A stretch of 64,000 nucleotides of DNA from Porcincola sp945869225 (GTDB lineage: Bacteria > Bacillota > Clostridia > Lachnospirales > Lachnospiraceae). The first letter of the stretch is position 1. Every line of letters starts with the position of its first letter. A program made the position numbers and the translations under genes. Below the pieces are notes generated by a model. That model searched no databases and had not been told where the DNA came from. It saw only the letters and a program-made list of their open reading frames with translations. Below, one piece after another: positions 8,946 to 17,848 of this stretch. Location: assembly GCF_052118625.1 (NCBI RefSeq), contig NZ_JBQKGW010000002.1, forward strand, positions 124,001 through 188,000. The letters are read 5' to 3'.

Positions 8946-10116
8946 TATACCGTTCCCTCATCTTTGAGATCATCAGTCCTCCGGCAAAGAAGACTGCCGA
9001 AAAAGCAAGCTGTATCACCAGTTGCATGATAAACGCTGCTCCCACCCTTCCGTCAGCAGAATGCTCCGCTATCATTTTCACTCCTGTATTATACCAGTAG
9101 AGCGGCAGGAAGTGGGCAGCTTTTATGACAGCCGGGGACAGAAAGCGAATATCCACAAAGACTCCGCAAATGAAACACATGGAGAGGACTGCCATATTAG
9201 CCAGCATGTTGACAGATCCGTCATTCTGGGCGATCGAGCTGAGCAGGTATCCAAGCCCCAGCCCGACACACATCAGAGCCAGTGTATTGAGGATGTAGAG
9301 CGGCAGGCCTGGAACGTCATGCTGCCCGTGGAGGAAGGCATCCAGAAGAACCACAGCAATCATCAGGAGGGCTGTCAGAATACCAATGACTGTAATCGCT
9401 CCGAAAAAACCGCCATTGCGCTTCCAGAAAGAAAGTCCGGAGACACGGATTCTGGACGCCAGATCCTTCTGTCTGAACTTCAGCGCCAGACAGCCGACGA
9501 AAATACACAGCATCATGCTCAGCGAGTATCCGTTGAAACCGAAGAGAATGGAAGCTCTGGTCAGCCTGACCTCCTGCCGTTCCAGAATCACACGGCTTTC
9601 GTCCGCCGACGTAAGATCCGCTGCGGTATCCTTCAGCGCATCCTCCATCTTATAGCTGCTTTGCAGATAAACAGCAAGATGATTCAGATACTGATCGATT
9701 CTGGTCGTCATCAGCTGCCCTGCTGCGCTGCTTCCTCCTTGCATGAAACGTGGCCGGATATCCGTACGTCCTTCCTCCAGCGCCTGTCCAAGACCGTCCG
9801 GAAGAATCAGGACATAGTCCCTGATCCCGAAATTCAAATCATCCTTCAATCTGCGGATCTCGTTTTCGGATACAGATCCCCGGATCCGGGTGACCTGCTG
9901 TGTCTTCTCCAGCTCATCAGCCAGACTTCTGCTGAGCAGGGAATCATCCTGGTCAATGACTGTCACAGCCAGCTTTTCTTCCTGAAATACCTTCTCATTG
10001 CGTTCTGCCAGACTCTCTGCCTGCATCGGTGCGAAGGACACAAACACCAGAAAATAGATCAGGAAGGTCATCCAGTAGGCTTTCACCGATTTCAAAACAG
10101 CTTTAAATACTGGCAT
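8938..10116 (-). CDS. ABC-2 type exporter permease, second subunit
   Basis: Integral membrane subunit of an ABC exporter. The 392 residues start with one hydrophobic helix, then a large extracytoplasmic domain (about residues 35-185, containing the conserved TVIDQDDSLLSRSLADEL type of sequence), then five hydrophobic helices in the C-terminal half. This is the ABC2_membrane_3/LnrN layout. It overlaps the first permease by 14 nt and the kinase by 8 nt, which marks a tight operon. The substrate is probably a hydrophobic or amphipathic antimicrobial by analogy with LnrLMN, which is inference. Confidence 0.88.
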   Translation of the reverse strand: MPVFKAVLKSVKAYWMTFLIYFLVFVSFAPMQAESLAERNEKVFQEEKLAVTVIDQDDSLLSRSLADELEKTQQVTRIRGSVSENEIRRLKDDLNFGIRDYVLILPDGLGQALEEGRTDIRPRFMQGGSSAAGQLMTTRIDQYLNHLAVYLQSSYKMEDALKDTAADLTSADESRVILERQEVRLTRASILFGFNGYSLSMMLCIFVGCLALKFRQKDLASRIRVSGLSFWKRNGGFFGAITVIGILTALLMIAVVLLDAFLHGQHDVPGLPLYILNTLALMCVGLGLGYLLSSIAQNDGSVNMLANMAVLSMCFICGVFVDIRFLSPAVIKAAHFLPLYWYNTGVKMIAEHSADGRVGAAFIMQLVIQLAFSAVFFAGGLMISKMRERYNG

Positions 10117-11281
10117 ATTGTCTTCTCCTCAGAATCACTGCGCTGATCGACAGGGTCACGATCACCATTCCCGCCATAGACAGGACATCCAGCCAGTACT
10201 GCCGGTTTTTTCCGTAGCTTGCCAGTACGTAAAGACTGTCCGTGAAGACCGCCGCCGGATTGATCCGGTTCAGAACCGGAACTGCATTCTCGACCAGCTG
10301 CTTCATCTGTCCCACCATCAGGCCGGACAAGAAGGAACTGACCATGGAAAAGGCCAGCGGAATGACGACCCTGAGTGCTTCTCTTTGAAACAGCGTCCCG
10401 AACAGAATCCCGAATCCGATTCCCACAGCGCTCCCCAGCCCCATGATCATCATGATTTCAGGAAAAGGTGCCTGGAAGCTGATACGGAGAACATACTCGA
10501 TGTACAAGACAGTGATGGCATTGCTGACGGTCTGAAAGATTGTGCCCGCGAGCGCTCCGGCCAGAATGGAAGGGAACTTTCCCGCTCCCGAGCTCTCAAA
10601 CCGTTTCCCGCACTCTGACAGATTCGCACACATCGACTCCATCATCGCGGTCGCAATCCAGGACGCATACATAGAGGACATCGCCAGGAGCGCAAAGAAA
10701 AACTGCAGATACGGTGAGATCTGCCTGCCAGGAGTATATTCTTCCAGATACTCCCGGCTTACAGAAAGGCCTGCTATCGTCTGCAGCAGCCTGGAGGGAT
10801 GGTTCTCCGCAATCCGCTTCTCCATGGTACACGCAGAGCGGTATTGTTTCAGAATCTGCGACAGAATGGTGCTGTTTACTCCTTCCTCCCTGATGTGGAG
10901 GGAGAGTTCTCCGCCTTCATTCAGATAGTACCCCTCGATTTGGCCGTCAAGCAGCGCCTCCCGTGCTTCCTTCTCTGAGTCATACCGGGTCAATCTGATC
11001 ATATTTTCTCCGTCTTCTGTCTGAATCTGTCCCAGAACCTTCAGGAAGATCTCTGCATTCCCGCTGCCTGTCCCTTCTTCCAAGGGGCCTGGCACAGACC
11101 GAACTTCGGCATACCCTGCTGCGATCGTCTGAAAGGAGTTCGGATCTTCGGACACCATATGACCGAAGCCAATGTAGAATGCCGTCGCCAGCACAAGCGG
11201 AAAGAGCAGATTCCAGCCGATGATGTACTTTTTCCGGAAGAGGTTCTTCAGCTGATAGCAGAATATGTGAAAAAACATCAT
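10103..11281 (-). CDS. ABC-2 type exporter permease, first subunit
   Basis: Membrane subunit pairing with the permease at 8938-10116. It has the same plan and the same length (392 residues): an N-terminal helix (IGWNLLFPLVLATAFYIGFG), an extracytoplasmic domain and five C-terminal helices. The two permeases are diverged paralogues that probably form a heterodimer on the ATPase. The ATG overlaps the ATPase stop by 4 nt (ATGA type), showing translational coupling. Confidence 0.88.
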   Translation of the reverse strand: MMFFHIFCYQLKNLFRKKYIIGWNLLFPLVLATAFYIGFGHMVSEDPNSFQTIAAGYAEVRSVPGPLEEGTGSGNAEIFLKVLGQIQTEDGENMIRLTRYDSEKEAREALLDGQIEGYYLNEGGELSLHIREEGVNSTILSQILKQYRSACTMEKRIAENHPSRLLQTIAGLSVSREYLEEYTPGRQISPYLQFFFALLAMSSMYASWIATAMMESMCANLSECGKRFESSGAGKFPSILAGALAGTIFQTVSNAITVLYIEYVLRISFQAPFPEIMMIMGLGSAVGIGFGILFGTLFQREALRVVIPLAFSMVSSFLSGLMVGQMKQLVENAVPVLNRINPAAVFTDSLYVLASYGKNRQYWLDVLSMAGMVIVTLSISAVILRRRQYASI

Positions 11282-12219
11282 TCTCTCAGCTCCTTTCCGG
11301 TGATTTCCAGGAAGACATCGTTCAGGGTCGGAAGCTCTGTTGTAACTCTTCCGAAGACGGCTTTCTTCTCCTCCAGAACATTCAGGATATGAACAAGATT
11401 GTGCTCGCCGCCGTCACATCGGATCACGATATCTTCATCCTCAGCCTGCACATGGTAAACATGATTCACTTCACGGACCGCACGCAGCACTTCTTCCTGC
11501 CGTACCGGCATATGGATTCTGATTGTTTCCCTGTTCCGCAGTCCCGCCTTGAGCGATGCGGCAGTGCCCTCTGCCACCCCTTTCCCATGGTCCATAATCA
11601 CAATCCTTGTGCAGAGTTCCTCAACCTCCTCCATATAGTGTGAAGTATAGACAATGGTAGAGCCATTCTGATTCATCTTCCGGATTCCCTCCAGGATGGC
11701 ATTCCGGCTCTGCGGATCGACCGCGACCGTCGGCTCATCAAAAAAAATCAGTTCCGGCTTGTGTGCGATGCCGCATGCAATGTTCAGTCTCCGGAGAAGG
11801 CCGCCTGACAGTTTCTTCGGTTTCTGTTTCCGGTAGTCGGTAAGCCCTGTGAATGCCAGTGCGTCGCTGACACAGGTTCTGCGGCTGCTGCGGTTCTTCA
11901 CATAAAGCCCGCAGAAAAAATCAATGTTCTCCTCCACAGTCAGACTGTCCATCACTGCCACATTCTGCGGAACAACCCCGATACGCCGTTTGATGTCATA
12001 TCGCTCAGGGGTCATATTTTCACCGAAGATGGTGATGCTGCCTCTGTCATAACTCAGAAGCGACAGAATGCAGTTGATGGTTGTCGTCTTGCCGCTTCCG
12101 TTCGGCCCGAGAAGGCCCAGAATCTCCCCCTTTCCGACATCCAGTGAAAAATGATCCACCGCTACGAACTCGCCATAGCGTTTCACCAGTGAATGGACCT
12201 GTACAGAAGTCTCACGCAT
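11278..12219 (-). CDS. ABC exporter ATP-binding subunit (LnrL-like)
   Basis: Cytoplasmic ATPase that drives the two permeases. Visible are Walker A GPNGSGKT, Q-loop GVVPQN, signature LSGGLLRRL, Walker B LIFFDEP and the switch His in YTSHYMEEVEE. A C-terminal extension of about 80 residues follows the core, as in drug-exporting members. I use the ATG at 12219, preceded by GAGGGGTAGGAAAA, which gives 313 residues; an in-frame ATG at 12267 would add 16 residues without a good ribosome site. The ATPase-permease-permease-kinase-regulator order resembles Bacillus LnrJKLMN with the regulator pair moved to the end. Confidence 0.92.
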   Translation of the reverse strand: MRETSVQVHSLVKRYGEFVAVDHFSLDVGKGEILGLLGPNGSGKTTTINCILSLLSYDRGSITIFGENMTPERYDIKRRIGVVPQNVAVMDSLTVEENIDFFCGLYVKNRSSRRTCVSDALAFTGLTDYRKQKPKKLSGGLLRRLNIACGIAHKPELIFFDEPTVAVDPQSRNAILEGIRKMNQNGSTIVYTSHYMEEVEELCTRIVIMDHGKGVAEGTAASLKAGLRNRETIRIHMPVRQEEVLRAVREVNHVYHVQAEDEDIVIRCDGGEHNLVHILNVLEEKKAVFGRVTTELPTLNDVFLEITGKELRE

Positions 12220-12338
12220 CGCTTTTCCTACCCCTCTTATCCAGCCTTCCCTTCGGCTCTTTCCCATCCATGATTGATCGGTGATTCCATCCGTTCATCG
12301 TCCTCTTTTCACAAGCCGGACTCTGGCTTCTGGTTCTG

Positions 12339-12350
12339 TTATGATCATAA
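12339..12350. promoter_or_regulatory. Perfect 12-bp palindrome upstream of the exporter operon
   Basis: TTATGATCATAA is its own reverse complement and lies about 120 nt before the exporter ATPase start, in the gap that should hold the operon promoter. It is a candidate operator for the LuxR-type regulator at the end of the operon. This is suggested by position and symmetry only. Confidence 0.35.
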
Positions 12351-12407
12351 TCCGCTTTCAAAGCGCCTTCCAGTGAAGTCTGTCATCAGAGATACATGAC
12401 ATATGTA

Positions 12408-12453
12408 ATAAAAAAGGCCGCCGCCTTCATGAAATATATCATGAAAGCGGCGG
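12408..12453 (-). terminator. Intrinsic terminator after thiN
   Basis: A 15-bp stem (arms 12418-12432 and 12439-12453, one G-T wobble on the minus strand) with a 6-nt loop, followed on the minus strand by a T run. It ends the long murE-to-thiN unit directly after the thiN stop. Confidence 0.92.
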
Positions 12454-12462
12454 TCTCTTCAG

Positions 12463-13266
12463 TCAGCAGCCGGGAAGTTCTGCCCGGTCCACCGGTGTAT
12501 CCCTGGACTCGATCACCAGCAGTTTCCCCTTCCTGAAGGAGATGATGGCTGCGTCCGCATCGATCTCGTTGGAAACAGCCCTGCTCCCAACAGAGGAAAG
12601 CCGGAAATTGTTCACATTATAATGAAAGCCATGGAGTGTCAGCCCCTCGACATCCCCGCCGAAGGCGAACAGGGAGACATACTTCCCCCACTGTTCTTCC
12701 CTCCGGATCGAAAACTGGCCGCCCTGCGCTCCTCCATGAAGCGTGATCCGGTTGCAGGGATCCACGATCTCCCCACGGACGCCTGCCTCCATCAGATAAG
12801 CCAGAACCTGCAGGTTGCCGAGGACATGGTCAAGGCGGCTTCCGGTTGCTCCGATCATCACGACCCGGCTGCAGCCGGCATCCACTGCCGCCCGTGCGGC
12901 AATCTCGGAATCCGTAAAATCCTTCTCCGGGTTGTAAGAGCGGATTTCTGCCTTCGGATGTCTGGTTCGATAATCATCGATAAACCCTGAGGGAGCGGAA
13001 TCGAAGTCACCGACGACAAGGTCAGGTTCCACGCCCCGGCGGTCGAGGCACACCAGTCCTCTGTCTGCCGCAATGATATATGGTTTCCTTACAGAATCTC
13101 TTGTCTCCCGGGAAATAAGCCTCAGAACCGGCAAAAGGAGCACATCCGATAGATCTCCTCCGCAGAATACATACCCGGTTCTGGTCATCCTCTTTCCGAC
13201 CCTGTCATCCCTTCCGGCTGTTTCTGATTGATCAGCAAACTGCCCGCTCTCCGTCTTCTCAGGCAT
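12463..13266 (-). CDS. thiN: Thiamine pyrophosphokinase
   Basis: Transfers pyrophosphate from ATP to thiamine to make the cofactor TPP. The TPK catalytic domain shows AADRGLVCLDRRGVEPDLVVGDFDS, ATP-binding ATGSRLDHVLGNL and FTDSE metal-binding region. Length is 267 residues against about 210-220 normally. The surplus is a polar N-terminal extension of about 26 residues plus small insertions. The ATG at 13266 is kept because AAAGAGGACGGAG precedes it; the internal Met27 has no properly spaced site. It is the last gene of the rsgA-rpe-thiN group common in Firmicutes, directly before a strong terminator. Confidence 0.93.
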   Translation of the reverse strand: MPEKTESGQFADQSETAGRDDRVGKRMTRTGYVFCGGDLSDVLLLPVLRLISRETRDSVRKPYIIAADRGLVCLDRRGVEPDLVVGDFDSAPSGFIDDYRTRHPKAEIRSYNPEKDFTDSEIAARAAVDAGCSRVVMIGATGSRLDHVLGNLQVLAYLMEAGVRGEIVDPCNRITLHGGAQGGQFSIRREEQWGKYVSLFAFGGDVEGLTLHGFHYNVNNFRLSSVGSRAVSNEIDADAAIISFRKGKLLVIESRDTPVDRAELPGC

Positions 13267-13349
13267 CTCCGTCCTCTTTCCCGTTCTTTCAAGCTTCTTC
13301 GTCTTCCCTGAGATTTCTGTTTCTGCTGCCCGGCGTCTTCTCCGCTGCT

Positions 13350-14027
13350 TCAGCTTTCCCGTCTTCTCTCATAGTCCCCGAGCAGCCCATTCAGCACCCT
13401 GACATTCTGCCCGATATCGCCCCTGAATACGGCTGAGCCGGCCACACAGACGTTTGTTCCTGCCTCCAGAAGCGGGACGATGGTATCACGGTTCACACCG
13501 CCATCTACCTCGATGTCCGTCTCGAGGCCCATCTCGTCCAGCCTCTGACGCAGCGTGCGGATTTTTCCGAACATCTCGGGGATCAGCTTCTGGCCGCCAA
13601 ATCCCGGGTTGACCGTCATGATCAGAATCATGTCTGTCTTCTGATACACATAGTCCAGAACAGACAGCGGCGTCGCCGGATTCAGAGCAACGCCCGCCCG
13701 GCACCCGGCTTCGTGAATCTGTGACAGCGCCCGGTCAAGATGCCGGCAGGCTTCTGCATGGACAGTGATCCCATCTGCGCCGGCCTTCGCAAAGTCCCCG
13801 ATATAACGCTCCGGGTCCTGCACCATCAGATGCACGTCAAAAAACTGCCGGCTGTCCGGCCGGATGGATGTGACAAGAGGCTGCCCGAAGGATATGGACG
13901 GCACAAACCACCCGTCCATCACATCGATGTGCAGGTATTCCGCTCCAGCCTCCTCGGTCCTTTGGATCTCCTCACCAAGTCTTGTAAAATCAGCCGCCAG
14001 AATCGACGGTGAAAGCCTGTACCTCAT
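13350..14027 (-). CDS. rpe: Ribulose-phosphate 3-epimerase
   Basis: Interconverts ribulose 5-phosphate and xylulose 5-phosphate in the pentose phosphate pathway. The TIM-barrel shows SPSILAADF at the N-terminus, metal ligands in HIDVMDG and DVHLMV, the loop MTVNPGFGGQ and the second catalytic Asp in EVDGGVN. At 225 residues it has normal length. The ATG overlaps the rsgA stop by 4 nt. Confidence 0.97.
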   Translation of the reverse strand: MRYRLSPSILAADFTRLGEEIQRTEEAGAEYLHIDVMDGWFVPSISFGQPLVTSIRPDSRQFFDVHLMVQDPERYIGDFAKAGADGITVHAEACRHLDRALSQIHEAGCRAGVALNPATPLSVLDYVYQKTDMILIMTVNPGFGGQKLIPEMFGKIRTLRQRLDEMGLETDIEVDGGVNRDTIVPLLEAGTNVCVAGSAVFRGDIGQNVRVLNGLLGDYERRRES

Positions 14028-14905
14028 CTTTTTCGCCCTTCCTTCAACTCCACATACAGCTTCCTGTAGCTGTCATACCGCTCCCTGCTGATCTTTCCCG
14101 ACCGGACGGCCTCCTTGACGCCGCAGTCCGGCTCTGCCAGATGAAGACAGCCTGCAAACCGGCAGGACGGCTCATAGACTTCAAATTCCGGAAAATACGT
14201 CTTCAGTTCCTGCGGTCTGATCTCATCCAGATACAGACTGGAGAAGCCCGGCGTATCAAAGAAAAACGAATCCTTTCCACAGGGGAACAGCTCTGCATGC
14301 CGGGTGGTCTGCTTTCCGCGCCGGTTCTGGCGGCTGACCTCCCCGACCTCCATCCCGGCATCCGGGCAGAGCAGATTCGTCAGTGAAGATTTCCCGACAC
14401 CGCTCGGTCCGGCAAGCACCGTCGTCTGATTGTCAAACAGATGCCGGACCCTCTCCACGCCTTCTCCCGTCCGGATGCTCATCGAAAGCACCCGGCATCC
14501 GCAGTCTCTGTAGATACGGGCAATGCCATCAAACGTATCCTTCTCATCCAGGTCATCCTTGTTGAACACGATGACAGCGGGAATATTCTGCCGCTCCATC
14601 AGCACCAGAAAACGGTCCAGCAAAGACAGGTTTGGCTCCGGGTCTTTGAGCGCAAACACAATCAGCGCCTGATCGACATTCGCAACCGGCGGGCGGATCA
14701 GGCTGTTCTTTCTCGGCAGAATCTCATCGACCGTCCCTTCCGTATCCTCGGTATGGGTCAGGTCAAAGAGCACCTCATCTCCGACAAGAGGCTTGCTTCC
14801 ATCCTTCCGGAAAATGCCCCTTGCCCTGCACTGATGCGTCCGCCCATCCTCATAGCCGAAGACATAGTAGTATCCCGCGACCGCGCGGATAATCTTTCCC
14901 TTCAT
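14024..14905 (-). CDS. rsgA: Ribosome small subunit GTPase RsgA
   Basis: Circularly permuted GTPase that checks late 30S maturation and helps release assembly factors. An N-terminal OB fold precedes the permuted motifs: G4 FNKDD, then G1 GPSGVGKSS and G3 DTPGFSS. The C-terminal zinc knuckle is visible as the Cys/His set in CRFAGCLHLAEPDC. It is 293 residues long, a normal size. It overlaps both neighbours by 4 nt (prkC upstream, rpe downstream), consistent with one coupled unit. Confidence 0.97.
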   Translation of the reverse strand: MKGKIIRAVAGYYYVFGYEDGRTHQCRARGIFRKDGSKPLVGDEVLFDLTHTEDTEGTVDEILPRKNSLIRPPVANVDQALIVFALKDPEPNLSLLDRFLVLMERQNIPAVIVFNKDDLDEKDTFDGIARIYRDCGCRVLSMSIRTGEGVERVRHLFDNQTTVLAGPSGVGKSSLTNLLCPDAGMEVGEVSRQNRRGKQTTRHAELFPCGKDSFFFDTPGFSSLYLDEIRPQELKTYFPEFEVYEPSCRFAGCLHLAEPDCGVKEAVRSGKISRERYDSYRKLYVELKEGRKR

Positions 14906-17106
14906 CCTGTTACCTGCGTAAAATCGATCCCGTCATATTCCGTCGTCGAGGTCACATTGCCATTGTCATCCAGTGTATAGACATAGGCCGTCCCGGTCGA
15001 CACACCATCCTCTCCCTGGACATTCAGGATATACGGAAATGATCCAGCTCCTTCATATATGGTTTTCTCAGCGCCTGTCTGTTTCAGTGTGATCCGGACG
15101 TTTCCGCCGGAATAATTCGGCGGCGCGTTGAGCTGTGCGTTGCACATCCATTTTGTCTGGGACGACGAAGCACTGTTCTGACCGGGGCCCACGACAATAT
15201 CGCTCTGTCCGGATGGTCCGCTCGAGACTGTGATCGTAATCGATGAGCCTGACTGCACGCTGGATCCTGCCTTCAGGTCCTGACTGATCACAAGCCCCTC
15301 TCCGACGGTATTGGACGGCTGGCTGGTCACATAGACATACAGTCCGTAATTCGTGAGCATTGTGACAGCATCGTCCTTGTACTTTCCCGTCACATCCGGG
15401 ACCGTAATGCTCTGTGTATCCTTTCCCTGGCTGATATAGAGGGTTACCGTGTCCCCCGCATGAACCGCGGACCCGGCTCCCGGGTTTGTCGTGATGACCC
15501 GCCCCTCCGCAATCGAATCGCTGTACCGGGTATTGTCCACTGAGACGTTCAGCCCCATCGATGCCAGCGCACTCTCCGCCTCCTTCTGTGTCTTTTTCGC
15601 CAGATCCGGAACGGTCAGGGAATCCGCTGGTCCCGTTGACAGCTTGTAGCCGATTGTGGAGTTGGCCTGCACCTTTGTCCCTGGCTCGCTGCTCTGACTC
15701 ATGACCGTCCCGGACGCATAGTCAGACGACGACTCTTCTCCCAGATACCGGTATCCCAGCTTGAGCTTCTTGAGCTTTGCCTGCGCCTCACTCTCGGACA
15801 GCCCCCTGATGTCAGGGACCGTGACCGGATCGGAAGTCAGATCCAGCACCAGCGGGGTCTCGCTCTGTCCGTCCTGGGTCTTCTGGCCACCGGAAATCAG
15901 GCCGTAGGTATGCAGGACGAGATACAGGATCGTCAGCCCCACCACTAGAGCCGCCAGCGCGGAGAGGACTGCCACAAGCTTCTCATGACCGTGCTTTTCA
16001 CGCTTCTCCCCGGCTTTTCTCTGGTTCTTCCGGCTTCCGCGGAGCACCTCTTCCTCATCCGGGAAGTCCTCCTCCCCGGACCCGTAGAAGCCCCCGGCCT
16101 CCTCGTCCTCCGGCGGGTAGTTCATCCGCTCGTCATAGTCTCCGTCAAACAGTCCTGGGAAAGGTGCCTTTCCGGCTTCGCCGTTCTCACATGAAGCTCT
16201 CCTGTTGATCTCTTCCAGATCTTCCCGGGAATACTTCTGCGTCATGCCATCCGCCGGCAGACCGCCCGGTCTGACAAAATCTCCGTTCGGACTGACCAGC
16301 GATTCCTTCAGGTCGTGGATCAGCTCCGTCATATTCTGATAACGCCGGTCAGGATTCTTCTCCGTGCACTTCAGTATGATCTGTTCCACCGTCACAGGCA
16401 GATCCGGTACATATTTTCTCGGAGACTCGATGTCCTCCTGCAGATGCTTCAGGGCAACCTCGACAGTTGAGTCGCCGTCAAACGGTACCTTTCCCGTCAG
16501 CATCTCATACATCGTGATTCCAAGTGAATAGATGTCGCTTCTGGCATCGGAATACCCGCCCCGTGCCTGCTCCGGCGCGCTGTAGTGTACAGACCCCATC
16601 GCGCTTGGATGAATGGTATCGGAACTCGCTGCCCGCGCAATCCCGAAATCCGCAACCTTCGCTGTCCCGTCCGTGGATATGATGATATTCTGAGGCTTGA
16701 TATCCCGATGGATGATGCCGCTCTTGTGGGCGGCTTCCAGCCCGGCAGCGATCTGAAGCGAGATGCCGGTCATCTCCCGGACAGACAGACGCCCCTTGCT
16801 GCGGATGTAGTCCTTGAGCGTGATCCCCTCCACCAGCTCCATGACGATGAAGTAGACAGAGCCTTCAATCCCGACATCATAGACGTTCACGATGTTCGGA
16901 TGGGAAAGCCCGGCCGCCGCCTGTGCTTCCACGCGGAACTTCGATACAAACTCCGCGTCATTGCGGAACTCCGGCTTGAGTACCTTGATGGCAACAAAAC
17001 GATTCAGCCTGTGGTCCTTTGCCTTGTAGACATCGGCCATCCCGCCCGATCCTATGCAATTGATTATCTCATATCGATTCTGAAGAGAATCTCCTGCATT
17101 CAACAT
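14902..17106 (-). CDS. prkC: PASTA-domain Ser/Thr protein kinase (PrkC/Stk1)
   Basis: Membrane kinase that senses peptidoglycan fragments or lipid II through external PASTA repeats and phosphorylates translation, division and metabolic proteins. The kinase domain (about residues 1-275) has the glycine loop GSGGMADVYKA, the ATP Lys in VAIKVLK, catalytic HRDIKPQN and DFG in VADFGIARA. An acidic linker leads to one membrane helix at about 378-400. Three PASTA repeats follow (about 424-490, 493-560, 562-632), then a further beta-rich C-terminal domain of about 90 residues. Length is 734 residues. The cognate phosphatase gene lies 10 nt upstream. Confidence 0.97.
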   Translation of the reverse strand: MLNAGDSLQNRYEIINCIGSGGMADVYKAKDHRLNRFVAIKVLKPEFRNDAEFVSKFRVEAQAAAGLSHPNIVNVYDVGIEGSVYFIVMELVEGITLKDYIRSKGRLSVREMTGISLQIAAGLEAAHKSGIIHRDIKPQNIIISTDGTAKVADFGIARAASSDTIHPSAMGSVHYSAPEQARGGYSDARSDIYSLGITMYEMLTGKVPFDGDSTVEVALKHLQEDIESPRKYVPDLPVTVEQIILKCTEKNPDRRYQNMTELIHDLKESLVSPNGDFVRPGGLPADGMTQKYSREDLEEINRRASCENGEAGKAPFPGLFDGDYDERMNYPPEDEEAGGFYGSGEEDFPDEEEVLRGSRKNQRKAGEKREKHGHEKLVAVLSALAALVVGLTILYLVLHTYGLISGGQKTQDGQSETPLVLDLTSDPVTVPDIRGLSESEAQAKLKKLKLGYRYLGEESSSDYASGTVMSQSSEPGTKVQANSTIGYKLSTGPADSLTVPDLAKKTQKEAESALASMGLNVSVDNTRYSDSIAEGRVITTNPGAGSAVHAGDTVTLYISQGKDTQSITVPDVTGKYKDDAVTMLTNYGLYVYVTSQPSNTVGEGLVISQDLKAGSSVQSGSSITITVSSGPSGQSDIVVGPGQNSASSSQTKWMCNAQLNAPPNYSGGNVRITLKQTGAEKTIYEGAGSFPYILNVQGEDGVSTGTAYVYTLDDNGNVTSTTEYDGIDFTQVTG

Positions 17107-17116
17107 ATGGATGCCC

Positions 17117-17848
17117 TTATAGATCAGTCAGCCGCGCAAGCACAACGGATATGTTGTCGCGGCCTCCTGCCGAATTTGCTGCCGAGATCAGCTTCTGTCC
17201 GGCATCTCTCAGCGTCTTTTCCCTTCTGATGATGCGGAAGATCTGCTCATCCTCCACCATGTTCGTCAATCCGTCCGAGCACAGCAGCACGACGTCGCCC
17301 TTGTGAAGCCCGACATCGAAGAAGTCCGCCTCCACGTTTTCCTCCCCGCCGACTGCCCGGGTAATGATGTTCTTTTCCGGATGGTTTCTCATCTGCTCCG
17401 GCGATATCCGGCCGGAGCGCACCATCTCCGCTACAAGCGAATGGTCCAGTGTAATCTGGTCAATTCTGTCGTCATCGATCAGATAGAGCCTGCTGTCTCC
17501 GACATTCGCGACATAGAGGGTATTTCCGTCGATCACCGCAGCCACGATTGTCGTCCCCATTCCTGCATACTCCGGCTTTTCCGCCGCTTTCTTCAGAACT
17601 GCCCGGTTTGCCTTCTGAACCGCCTCCGCAAGGATCGGAATGGTCTCCGTCTGCCCGGAGCCCTCGATGCTGCTGACCAACGTCTCCACACAGACCCTGG
17701 ACGCCAGGTCACCGGCCGCGTGTCCGCCCATCCCGTCCGCAACAATGAGCAGGGACGGAAGCCGTCCTACCTTCTGGTCGGAGGCATAGACAAAGTCCTG
17801 ATTGCTATTTCGTTTTAATCCGACATCTGTCTGGCAATATGTCTCCAT
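17117..17848 (-). CDS. prpC: PP2C-family protein phosphatase (PrpC/Stp1)
   Basis: Metal-dependent phosphatase that reverses PrkC phosphorylation. PPM motifs are present: RNSNQDF, VADGMGGHAAGD with the metal-binding Asp, GDSRLYL, a C-terminal CSDGLTNM and GGRDNISVV. Length is 243 residues. Its start lies 44 nt inside the 3' end of rlmN, so translation is probably coupled, and prkC follows directly. The pair order rlmN-prpC-prkC matches Bacillus and Clostridia. Confidence 0.96.
   Translation of the reverse strand: METYCQTDVGLKRNSNQDFVYASDQKVGRLPSLLIVADGMGGHAAGDLASRVCVETLVSSIEGSGQTETIPILAEAVQKANRAVLKKAAEKPEYAGMGTTIVAAVIDGNTLYVANVGDSRLYLIDDDRIDQITLDHSLVAEMVRSGRISPEQMRNHPEKNIITRAVGGEENVEADFFDVGLHKGDVVLLCSDGLTNMVEDEQIFRIIRREKTLRDAGQKLISAANSAGGRDNISVVLARLTDL

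Noticed and set aside
9022..10146. A 374-codon open frame on the plus strand
   Set aside because: Antisense to an ABC-2 permease with clear membrane helices; the shadow is His/Gln-rich and lacks a start site.
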